Source: Pseudalkalibacillus sp051842935
Lineage (GTDB): Bacteria; Bacillota; Bacilli; Bacillales; Fictibacillaceae
DNA length: 64,000 nucleotides
Direction of reading: 5' to 3'
NCBI RefSeq assembly: GCF_051842935.1
Contig: NZ_JBPXRR010000002.1
Location: 1 to 64,000, forward strand
Below the pieces are notes generated by a model. That model was not told the DNA's origin, ran no database searches, and saw only the letters and a program-made list of their open reading frames with translations. Below, piece after piece: positions 32,941-40,029 of the stretch. Made by a program: the position numbers and the translations under genes. Each line of letters begins with the position of its first letter. The first letter of the stretch is position 1.

Positions 32941-33052
32941 TGTGGATAAATGTTGATATGTGTATAAGTTATCCACGAGGTTGTGGGTAATGTGGATAAA
33001 ACCTTGGATAACTTGTGTTTACAATTCCTTAACAAATTAACATTGTGGATAA
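32941..33052. promoter_or_regulatory. Cluster of DnaA boxes
   Basis: Perfect boxes TGTGGATAA (reverse of TTATCCACA) at 32941-32949, 32991-32999 and 33044-33052; TGTGTATAA at 32960-32968, which fits TTATNCACA; near-matches TTATCCACG (about 32969-32977) and TGTGGGTAA (about 32982-32990). Six sites in about 110 bases of non-coding DNA is far above chance. Known: B. subtilis has DnaA-box clusters away from oriC that titrate DnaA or regulate genes. Confidence 0.7.
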
Positions 33053-33066
33053 GCTTGGGGATGAGT

Positions 33067-33127
33067 GTGCCAGGTACCGTCAAGCAACCCTTGTCAGAGC
33101 AGCATTCTTTGACGGTACCTGGCACCA
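33067..33127. repeat. Dispersed inverted-repeat element, copy 2
   Basis: GTGCCAGGTACCGTCAA (33067-33083) and TTGACGGTACCTGGCAC (33109-33125) form a perfect 17-bp inverted repeat with a 25-base core, ending three bases from the stop codon of the RlmCD-like gene. The hairpin may act as a transcript end. Confidence 0.75.
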
Positions 33128-33129
33128 CC

Positions 33130-34509
33130 CTACTTTCTTACTAACGTCGCGACAACTTCCACGTGTGATGTGTGTGGAAACATATCCACAGGCTGGAGTC
33201 GCTCCACTTTGAATCCGTGTTTGGATAGATAAGCGATATCCTTCGCCAATGTGGATGGATTACAGGAAACGTACACCATCCGCTTTGGTTGGATGTCCTT
33301 AACGGTTTTCAGGAATGTCATGTCACATCCTGTTCGAGGAGGATCAACGACCACCACATCTGGCTTCCATCCTTCCTTCAACCATTTAGGCAATAAGTGT
33401 TCGGCTTTTCCTGTCCAATAATGCGCATTTTTGATATTGTGTTGGACTGCGTTCTCTTTTGCGTCAACGATTGAATCCTCAATCACGTCCATACCACGGA
33501 CTTCTCCCGCTTTTTTCGCGAGCCATAACCCGATCGTACCGACACCGCAATAAGCGTCGACAACTTTTTCTTCTCCCGTAAGCTTGGCGGCACGTCGAAC
33601 CTCATTGTACAGTTTCACCGTCTGAACCGGATTCAGCTGGAAAAAGGCACGTGCGCTCAGTTCGAAGGAGAGGTCACCGAGCGTTTCCTGAATTGTGTGC
33701 TCGCCTTCGAGGTGAATCGTTTCTTCTCCGAAAATAACCGACGTCTTCTTCCCATTCACGTTTTGTAAAATGGAAGTCACTTCAGGCAGTCGTTTTTTGA
33801 TTTCCGCTAAAAGGAGATCTTTTTTCGGAATCTCACGCTTTGTAGTGATCAACACAAGCTGAACTTTTTCCGTTTCGAAACTGACGCGTGTAACGATCGT
33901 ACGAATGATGCCTGACCGTTTACGTTCGTTGTAAATCGGTATGCTTAAGTCTTCCAATATGCCCTTCACGGTGTTGGTGATGTTGGTCGTCTGTGGATGT
34001 TGGACCATGCAGTTTGTAAGATCAATCAGCTTGTGTGAGCCGATGCCATACAAACCTGCGATGACGCTTGCCCCTTTTTTCGCCACCTGGAACTGACTCT
34101 TGTTTCTGTAATACCACGGATCTTCCATCCCGATCGTATCCTTCAACGGAAGATGATGAGCGTTGTATTCGGTGTAACGGTCGAAAGCTTGTCGCACGAT
34201 GTCTTTCTTTTCACGCAGTTGTGCCTCATACCGTAAATGCTGCAACTGACAGCCCCCGCATTGATCGTATATTGGACATGGTGGTTTTACCCGATCCTCC
34301 GATTTCTTCTGAATGGAAACCGTTTCTGCTTCAATCCGGTTCGGTAAGGGCTTAGTCACCTTGGCGATGACGACCTCGCCTGGTAGCGCTCCCGTCACGA
34401 ATGTCACTTTTTTATTGTAAAAACCGATGCCTTCCCCATTGATGCCAAGCCTTTTAATGGTCAACTTGATTGTATCACCTGGCTTGAGCTGTGGTTCTTT
34501 TGTTTTCAT
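33130..34509 (-). CDS. 23S rRNA uracil-5-methyltransferase, RlmD/RlmCD type
   Basis: 459-residue RumA-family enzyme (B. subtilis YefA = RlmCD, which methylates U747 and U1939 of 23S rRNA). N-terminal TRAM domain (residues about 10-65), the iron-sulphur cysteines in CPIYDQCGGC (C78, C84, C87), a SAM-binding region VVDAYCGVGTIGLWLA, the DPPRTG motif, and the catalytic cysteine in VYVSCNPSTLA. Whether it does one or both sites cannot be told. It lies next to the DnaA-box cluster. Confidence 0.9.
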   Translation of the reverse strand: MKTKEPQLKPGDTIKLTIKRLGINGEGIGFYNKKVTFVTGALPGEVVIAKVTKPLPNRIEAETVSIQKKSEDRVKPPCPIYDQCGGCQLQHLRYEAQLREKKDIVRQAFDRYTEYNAHHLPLKDTIGMEDPWYYRNKSQFQVAKKGASVIAGLYGIGSHKLIDLTNCMVQHPQTTNITNTVKGILEDLSIPIYNERKRSGIIRTIVTRVSFETEKVQLVLITTKREIPKKDLLLAEIKKRLPEVTSILQNVNGKKTSVIFGEETIHLEGEHTIQETLGDLSFELSARAFFQLNPVQTVKLYNEVRRAAKLTGEEKVVDAYCGVGTIGLWLAKKAGEVRGMDVIEDSIVDAKENAVQHNIKNAHYWTGKAEHLLPKWLKEGWKPDVVVVDPPRTGCDMTFLKTVKDIQPKRMVYVSCNPSTLAKDIAYLSKHGFKVERLQPVDMFPHTSHVEVVATLVRK

Positions 34510-34560
34510 GATTACACTCCGTCCTTTTTAAGTCAGGATTCATTATATCACGCTTCAAAT

Positions 34561-34589
34561 AGAAAAAGACAACCTGTATGGCTGTCCTT
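34561..34589 (-). terminator. pdaA terminator
   Basis: Minus strand GGACAGCC / GGTTGTC hairpin with an ATACA loop, then TTTTTC. Confidence 0.7.
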
Positions 34590-35396
34590 TTATTGACTCA
34601 CTTTAGATAAAGGGTTGGGAATTCTTTCGTTTGCTATGAGATCGTCCAGGCTCTTGAACGTGTAGCCCTGTTTTCGCAGGTCGTCAATCACTCTTCCTAA
34701 AGCATCTGCATTGTCTTTGGAGACCGAATGCAGGAGCAAAATACAACCCGGATGGATTTGTCTCATGATGTTGTTGTACGCGTAATCCGCTCCCCGCTGT
34801 TTATCTGTAAACCAATCGACATAAGCGAGTGACCAGAAGACATTGGTGTAGCCCTCTTTTTCAGAAAGCGCTAAGGTTCTTTCGCTGAACACCCCTCTTG
34901 GAGGTCTGAGGTACATCATGTCTTGCCTACCCGTCAACTCTTCGTATTTGTTTTTTACTTTGGACAGTTCTTGTTTTAAGCGGGATTCACTGACAGTTGT
35001 AAGATCGGGATGATGCCAGGAGTGATTTCCGACGATATGGCCTTCTTTAACCATCCGTTTGACGAGATCTGCCTGATCATTCAAGTAGTGTCCAGTCACA
35101 AAAAAAGCAGCAGGTACCTTTTTATCCTTCAGAACATCCAACACCTGTTTCGTATAACCATTTTCATATCCGTTGTCGAACGTGAGATACAAGTTCTTCT
35201 CACTGGTATCCCCGATAAAATAACCATTGTATTGTTTAAGAAGCTCGATATATTCAGCTTCAGTTGTTGCAGGCTGATGATCCTTCCCCCGTTTGAAAGA
35301 CCAATTGTGTTTTTCATTGGAGTAAGCGTGACCGACCATCGGCACCGATAACACAAAGCTGAAAACAAGCAGATAAATTAAGGTTTTTCTCAACAC
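34590..35396 (-). CDS. pdaA: Delta-lactam-biosynthetic de-N-acetylase PdaA
   Basis: 268-residue secreted polysaccharide deacetylase with a signal peptide (residues 1-24, cut near GHAYS). NodB-domain motifs in order: LTFDNGYENGYT, GNHSWHHPD, RPPRG and the C-terminal LLHSVSKDNADAL. Close to B. subtilis PdaA in every motif and in length (263). Known role: deacetylates muramic acid residues of spore cortex so that muramic delta-lactam forms, needed for germination. I identified no sigma-G promoter. Confidence 0.93.
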   Translation of the reverse strand: MLRKTLIYLLVFSFVLSVPMVGHAYSNEKHNWSFKRGKDHQPATTEAEYIELLKQYNGYFIGDTSEKNLYLTFDNGYENGYTKQVLDVLKDKKVPAAFFVTGHYLNDQADLVKRMVKEGHIVGNHSWHHPDLTTVSESRLKQELSKVKNKYEELTGRQDMMYLRPPRGVFSERTLALSEKEGYTNVFWSLAYVDWFTDKQRGADYAYNNIMRQIHPGCILLLHSVSKDNADALGRVIDDLRKQGYTFKSLDDLIANERIPNPLSKVSQ

Positions 35397-35490
35397 ATTG
35401 AATCGACTCCTTCACTTGACCTTAGTATTAGTTTGAAACCTAAGATTTTAACCATACAAGGAATCGATTACCAGTCATTCAGCGAACCAC

Positions 35491-35600
35491 CAGTACCAGG
35501 TACCGTTTTGGAACCGTTGATACGACTGAATTTCTTAAGTGTACCTGGCACCGTGTGAAACCTCAACTGCGCAAAGGGGTCTTAATCGGTGCCAGGTACA
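35491..35600. repeat. Dispersed inverted-repeat element, copy 3 (with an extra half)
   Basis: Palindromes AGTACCAGGTACCG (about 35491), GTACCTGGCACCG (about 35540) and CGGTGCCAGGTACA (about 35587); the first two enclose the core GAACCGTTGATACG shared with copies 1 and 4. The third motif suggests a second, overlapping insertion. It fills the gap between pdaA and the fumarase gene. Confidence 0.7.
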
Positions 35601-35616
35601 CAAAGAACTCTCAATC

Positions 35617-35646
35617 AAAAAAACCGGGGAAATTCCCCGGTTTTCT
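35617..35646 (-). terminator. Fumarase gene terminator
   Basis: AAAACCGGGGAA / TTCCCCGGTTTT hairpin with a short loop, T-rich on both sides, 22 bases after the stop. Confidence 0.88.
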
Positions 35647-35668
35647 CATCATTCTTATTAATTCTTAT

Positions 35669-37219
35669 TTACTTGAATACTGGATCTTTGAATTGCGCGA
35701 GTTTCTCAAGTGATGACTTCTCAACGTCGTGGTGAAGACTGTTTCCGTGGGAGTCCATTGTCACGACTGCCGTGAATCCTTCCACTTGCAGATGCCACAT
35801 CGCTTCCGGAATACCAAACTCAAGCAAGTCCACGCCATCGACTTTCTTGATACACTCCGCATAGTATTGTGCCGCTCCACCGATTGCGTTCAGGTAAACG
35901 CCGCCGTGTTCTTCCAACGCTTTCAACGTTTTCGGTCCCATACCGCCTTTTCCTATTACAGCGCGGATTCCGAACTTTTTCATAATGTCGCCTTGATAAG
36001 GCTCCTCACGTATACTCGTCGTTGGTCCTGCTGCTTTTACATGGTATTCGCCATTTGCATCTTTCATCATGACCGGTCCACAGTGATAGATGATTTGACC
36101 GTTCAGATCGATCGGTGCATCATTGCTCGTCAAATGCTTATGGATCGCATCTCGACCTGTATGCATCACACCGTTGATTTTCACAACATCACCGACACGG
36201 AGCTCACGGATCTGTTCTTCTGTAATCGGTGCTTCCAATACGACTTCACGGACTTCATCCTTCACTTCTTCATCAAGAGAAGCAGCTGCTTTTTCCATCT
36301 CTTTTTTGAAGTCGATCTTCTCGCCTTCCTGGTATAACCACTCTGTAATTTCACCCGTATTTGGATCCATTTTGATACCGAGACGGCGATATGCCCAACA
36401 GTTGTACGCAACCGACACGAAGAAACTTGCAGGAATACGGTTCATGACGCCGACTTTACAACCGAGAAGCGTCGCCTCTCCACCGAAGCCCATCGTTCCG
36501 ATTCCGAGCTTGTTCGCATTCTCCATCACATACTCTTCTAGCTTACGGAGGTCTTCATTCGAATTGGTGTCTTCCAATGTGCGGAACAGCTGCTCTTTTG
36601 CAAGTTCGTAACCAGAAGTACGGTCGCCACCGATTCCAACTCCGATGACACCTGCACTACATCCTTGTCCCTGTGCTTGGTAGACGGAGTGCATGATACA
36701 TTTACGGATGCCATCCAGATCACGTCCTGCACGGCCCAAACCTTCCAGTTCAGTCGGCAGACTGTATTGGATGTTCTTGTTCTCACATCCGCCACCCTTC
36801 AAAATCAGGCGCGCATCAATATAATCCTCTTCCCATTGCTCGAACTTGATGACCGGTGTTCCTGGTCCAAGGTTATCACCACTGTTCGCTCCAGTTATGG
36901 AGTCAACCGAATTCGGTCTAAGCTTTGTATTGTCTGTTGCTTCCTTGATTGCTTCGATGATTGCATCTTTGATCTTCAACTGATTGACACCGATTGGCGT
37001 TTTGATTTTAAAAGTCGGTAAACCTGTATCCTGACAGATCGGAGATACATTTTCATCCGCTTTTAAAATATTTTCACTGATCGTATCCAGAGACATTGCG
37101 GCTCTTGTGCCTGCATTCTCTTGAGCTTTCGCTTTCGCAATTGCTCGACGGACGTCCTTTGGTAAGTTGGTTGATGTTTCAACGATGAGTTGATACATAC
37201 TTTCTTTCAGCTTTTCCAT
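35669..37219 (-). CDS. fumA: Fumarate hydratase class I (iron-sulphur type)
   Basis: 516-residue class I fumarase with both the alpha-type N-terminal and beta-type C-terminal domains in one chain. Cluster-binding cysteines are in SPICQDTG, GQGCSAGVIG and TLLGCKVGVM. Substrate region: GDRTSGYELAK, and GPTTSIREEPYQGDI with the catalytic KFGIRAVIGKGGMG. It converts fumarate to malate; it is oxygen-sensitive. B. subtilis relies on class II FumC instead, so this gene is a difference from that genome. It stands alone. Confidence 0.93.
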   Translation of the reverse strand: MEKLKESMYQLIVETSTNLPKDVRRAIAKAKAQENAGTRAAMSLDTISENILKADENVSPICQDTGLPTFKIKTPIGVNQLKIKDAIIEAIKEATDNTKLRPNSVDSITGANSGDNLGPGTPVIKFEQWEEDYIDARLILKGGGCENKNIQYSLPTELEGLGRAGRDLDGIRKCIMHSVYQAQGQGCSAGVIGVGIGGDRTSGYELAKEQLFRTLEDTNSNEDLRKLEEYVMENANKLGIGTMGFGGEATLLGCKVGVMNRIPASFFVSVAYNCWAYRRLGIKMDPNTGEITEWLYQEGEKIDFKKEMEKAAASLDEEVKDEVREVVLEAPITEEQIRELRVGDVVKINGVMHTGRDAIHKHLTSNDAPIDLNGQIIYHCGPVMMKDANGEYHVKAAGPTTSIREEPYQGDIMKKFGIRAVIGKGGMGPKTLKALEEHGGVYLNAIGGAAQYYAECIKKVDGVDLLEFGIPEAMWHLQVEGFTAVVTMDSHGNSLHHDVEKSSLEKLAQFKDPVFK

Positions 37220-37370
37220 TCCCCGATGACCCCTTTATTCGTAAGATTTCACATGATGCTTTCCCTCATCACGTGGTCATATATGTCCAAATTTCTTGTG
37301 TAAGCGTAATCAAAACTACATATCTTAAGTTCAGTATAACAAAATCCAGCATTTCATTCGTCAGATTTGT

Positions 37371-37559
37371 TTACTCGTTCCAATCGTGACGGAATTGCTT
37401 GCATTTCAATTCAAGTTCATCCAGCATCGCGATGATTCGATCGATTTCCTCAACGCCAGCTGTTTCTGGATCGATGTTGTCCAACACTTTCAACAACATA
37501 TCGATACGGTTCTGAATGTAATGCATCTGTGTTGACTTATCATTGATGGAATTACCCAT
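37371..37559 (-). CDS. SE1561 family small protein
   Basis: 62-residue acidic helical protein (TQMHYIQNRIDMLLKVLDNID...EIDRIIAMLDELELK), the size and pattern of the SE1561 family found in Bacilli. Predicted coiled-coil; no function known. A plain ribosome binding site (AAAGGGG) precedes the ATG. Confidence 0.75.
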   Translation of the reverse strand: MGNSINDKSTQMHYIQNRIDMLLKVLDNIDPETAGVEEIDRIIAMLDELELKCKQFRHDWNE

Positions 37560-37616
37560 AAAAGCAGTCCCCTTTCTGATTTACGTTAATATCATAACAG
37601 ATTTTTGCGATCTCAT

Positions 37617-37860
37617 CATTTCTGTGTCTTACAAGGGCCGCAAGAGCTCCTCTTACGGAGTGCAAACTCGTCATTTCTCCGTTTTCAGGGTGCGCAAGAA
37701 CCTCTTACGGGGTGCGATCTCGCCATTTCTCCGTTTTCGGGGTGCGTAAGAGTCTCTTACGGGGTGCGATCTCGTCATTTCTCCGTTTTCGGGGTGCGCA
37801 AGAGCCTCTTACAGGGTGCGATCTAGCCATTTCTCCGTTTCCGGGGTGCGCAAGAGACCC
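37617..37860. repeat. Tandem repeat of an exact 52-bp period, about five units
   Basis: Copies of CATTTCTCCGTTTTC begin at 37672, 37724, 37776 and 37828, precisely 52 bases apart; a more diverged first unit starts at 37617. Each unit contains GGGGTGCG twice (GGGGTGCGCAAGAG... and GGGGTGCGATCT...). There is no open frame of coding character through it. A single inverted, diverged copy exists at 3960-4012. Confidence 0.88.
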
Positions 37861-37875
37861 AATCATCTGTATCGC

Positions 37876-37904
37876 TTTACAAAAGTAAGTTTAAACTTTA
37901 CACT
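37876..37904 (+). promoter_or_regulatory. Promoter of the HxlR-type regulator gene
   Basis: TTTACA (37876-37881), 17-base spacer, TACACT (37899-37904). AAGTTTAAACTT inside it is a 12-base palindrome between -35 and -10, a likely operator, probably for autoregulation. Confidence 0.65.
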
Positions 37905-37949
37905 AAATGTAAGGATTCAATCTCAGAGAAAGATTTGAGGTGAGGATTG

Positions 37950-38291
37950 ATGAAGAACTTTGAAAACATGTGCCCGAAATATGAAGCTGCTATTGAAATC
38001 ATTGGAAAAAAGTGGACAGGTCTGATCATACGTGTACTGATGTCCGGCCCGAAGCGATTTAAAGATATAAAAAAGCAAATTCCTGATATGAGTGATCGCA
38101 TGCTTACAGAACGCATGAAAGAGCTTGAATCGGTAGGGATTGTCAAACGTGATGTCTATCCGGAAACGCCGGTACGTATCGAGTACACGTTGACCGACAA
38201 AGGTAACTCATTGAAAGAAGTCATCGGTGAGATTCAACGCTGGAGTGACGATTGGATCGATCTTGAACAACAGAATGAACAATCCATGTAA
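37950..38291 (+). CDS. HxlR family transcriptional regulator
   Basis: 113-residue winged-helix regulator: the conserved cysteine in NMCPKYEAAIEIIGKKW, the helix-turn-helix RFKDIKKQIPDMSDRMLTERMKELE, and the wing VKRDVYPETPVRIEYTLT. Members are often redox- or electrophile-sensing through that cysteine (HypR, YodB, QorR). The target is unknown, as no obviously regulated gene is divergent from it. An in-frame TTG one codon earlier also exists; ATG 37950 fits GAGGTGA better. Confidence 0.87.
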   Translation: MKNFENMCPKYEAAIEIIGKKWTGLIIRVLMSGPKRFKDIKKQIPDMSDRMLTERMKELESVGIVKRDVYPETPVRIEYTLTDKGNSLKEVIGEIQRWSDDWIDLEQQNEQSM

Positions 38292-38325
38292 CGAGGTGTA
38301 CCAACTATTGGTGCACCTTTTTATA
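38292..38325 (+). terminator. Terminator of the HxlR gene
   Basis: AGGTGTACCAA / TTGGTGCACCT hairpin with a CTA loop, then TTTTTA. Confidence 0.83.
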
Positions 38326-38337
38326 TGATGCAAAAAC

Positions 38338-38375
38338 AAAGAGCTGACTCAATTTGGATCGTCAGCCCTTTCGTA
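38338..38375 (-). terminator. yfkD terminator
   Basis: Minus strand AGGGCTGAC / GTCAGCTCT hairpin, followed by TTGTTTTTG. Confidence 0.65.
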
Positions 38376-38385
38376 ATACTCGAAG

Positions 38386-39186
38386 TTAGTTCGTCATGTT
38401 GAAACGGAAGGTGATGTAATCCTGGACCGGAATCCAAGCACCGATTCCTTGGTGCGTCACGTTTTTCACTTCGATACTTTTCTTGTTCCCTTTCAGGTTG
38501 ATGTACACCTCACCGTAGGTCACTCTTCCTTTTTCATTGACTGCCGGTACATATCCAGACAGATAACCGACTTTCTTCGGCGGTATATTGTACACATTCT
38601 CTTTTTTCGTACCTCTGCCAATCACTGTCGTGAACGATAGCGGTAACTGCGTCTTTTCGGAAGCTTTGATCATCATCATCTTCTGGACGTCATCACTGCT
38701 CTCCACTTTCGCAGTCAATCCTCCAGACACTTTCTGTTCGTTTTCTTGTACGAAGCGCAATTGCTGTATAGCTGTTCCACCACGGTTGTTCAGCTGATTC
38801 ACATTCACTTTGTGGTACTCCCAGTTCACATTCGTTTCAGCCGATTCGTAGTTTAACGGCCATTGACCTAAGTAAATGCTAGCCCGGTAACCGATCGCCG
38901 TTTTCGTTGGTGAAATGTGTGATTCATTAAAGAGTCGGATAAGTTCCGGATTTTCGATCTTGATCTTAGTCGTTGAAAACATTTCACGCGTCAACTCGCT
39001 CGGTTGTAGATCCGGAAGATCTTGCGTGGCATTCGGATACGTGTTCTCTTTCGAAATCGACACCGTCGAATTCGGAATAGAAACTCTTTCGGATTGTTTT
39101 GCTTTCTCTGCTTTTTCTGCTGAAAATGCTTGATCAGGCCATAACAAGAGCCCGAAACAGGCAATCATAATACCCAACTTTCTCAT
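38386..39186 (-). CDS. yfkD: YfkD-like secreted protein
   Basis: 266-residue protein with a signal peptide (MRKLGIMIACFGLLLWPDQAFSAE, predicted cleavage near FSA). The mature part is beta-rich with the family segments TAIGYRASIYLGQWPLNYES and the C-terminal VTHQGIGAWIPVQDYITF. YfkD family proteins are restricted to Bacillaceae; function unknown. B. subtilis yfkD is also near pdaA. The ATG at 39186 has AAAGGAG eight bases upstream; an earlier in-frame ATG overlaps that site. Confidence 0.85.
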   Translation of the reverse strand: MRKLGIMIACFGLLLWPDQAFSAEKAEKAKQSERVSIPNSTVSISKENTYPNATQDLPDLQPSELTREMFSTTKIKIENPELIRLFNESHISPTKTAIGYRASIYLGQWPLNYESAETNVNWEYHKVNVNQLNNRGGTAIQQLRFVQENEQKVSGGLTAKVESSDDVQKMMMIKASEKTQLPLSFTTVIGRGTKKENVYNIPPKKVGYLSGYVPAVNEKGRVTYGEVYINLKGNKKSIEVKNVTHQGIGAWIPVQDYITFRFNMTN

Positions 39187-39369
39187 CGGACATGCTCCTT
39201 TCATATCTTTATTTTTTTCTAGAAGAGATAAAATCTACATGCCAAATTTTTCATAATGTCAAACAAGCGATTGAATGAAAATCACTTTCCTATAACAGCG
39301 CACTCTAGAGCCCTTTAAACAAATGTTTGATTGATAAAATAAAAACTTTGTCGATGCTGATTCAAGGTT

Positions 39370-39972
39370 TCACGCTTCTTCAATCAAGCGCCACGATAGA
39401 ACCGAAATGTCTTCAGGAAACCGATGGTCCGTCAAGAAATCATGGACGTGCTTTACAGATTCGTCCGGTACGACAATGGCTGCGACTTCTTCCTTTTTAA
39501 AATGAAAGTCACCTACCTTTCGCCACTCTCTTTCCCTGTAAAAGGTATGACCTTCATCAGGATGGAAGTCGGTCAGCTTGATGTAATCCAACAAAGGATG
39601 CACGTCACTCAGCAACTCCCCTTGTAGCGAATGTTTGTCAGAGACATAACAGATCGGCAAAAAGATGTCATGGATCGCTTCAGCCTTAAAACCGATAGCA
39701 GCCTTCCCATAAAAAACCGCATGCTCGACGAGGTCCTTGAACGGAATGTCTGTCGTGCTGCAAAACGGATTCGTCTTGTAATCTCCGACCTTTTCTTCAC
39801 TCGTAGCTTCCAGCACTTGCGAATTTAATATCGCTAAAAGAATCTCTACCGATTCTTCAACAGACTTAGGCTTACTCTTTTTCAACAATTCATCCGGACT
39901 TAATACACCTGGTGTCGACCCTTTCGGAGAACCGGTGAAATGCCAGTAGATTCTAGAATAATACCGCTGCAT
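39370..39972 (-). CDS. AbiGi-like (abortive infection antitoxin family) protein, orphan
   Basis: 200-residue soluble protein with YWHFTGSPKG at the N-terminus, then CSTTDIPFKDLVEHAVFYGKAAIGF and a C-terminal FYREREWRKVGDFHFKKEEVAAIVVP. This pattern (WHFTG, D-IP-H, YG-IGF, EREWR) is that of the AbiGi/DUF2971-like family linked to phage abortive infection. No AbiGii-type toxin gene is adjacent. The start at 39972 follows the T-run of the MATE terminator, and its only Shine-Dalgarno (AGAAGGGTG) lies in that hairpin. Family assignment is from motif memory. Confidence 0.6.
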   Translation of the reverse strand: MQRYYSRIYWHFTGSPKGSTPGVLSPDELLKKSKPKSVEESVEILLAILNSQVLEATSEEKVGDYKTNPFCSTTDIPFKDLVEHAVFYGKAAIGFKAEAIHDIFLPICYVSDKHSLQGELLSDVHPLLDYIKLTDFHPDEGHTFYREREWRKVGDFHFKKEEVAAIVVPDESVKHVHDFLTDHRFPEDISVLSWRLIEEA

Positions 39973-40015
39973 AAAAAAACACCCTTCTGCTCGTCTTCCT
40001 AACAGAAAGGGTGTA
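39973..40015 (-). terminator. Terminator of the MATE gene
   Basis: Minus strand ACACCCTTTCTG / CAGAAGGGTGT stem, 13-base loop, then TTTTTTT. The following ATG begins the AbiGi-like gene, so this hairpin also covers its ribosome binding site. Confidence 0.9.
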
Positions 40016-40029
40016 CATCTCCGTTCCAA

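Noticed and set aside
37617..37860. CRISPR array
   Set aside because: The 52-base units are contiguous and wholly similar, with no unique spacers and no cas genes in the window.
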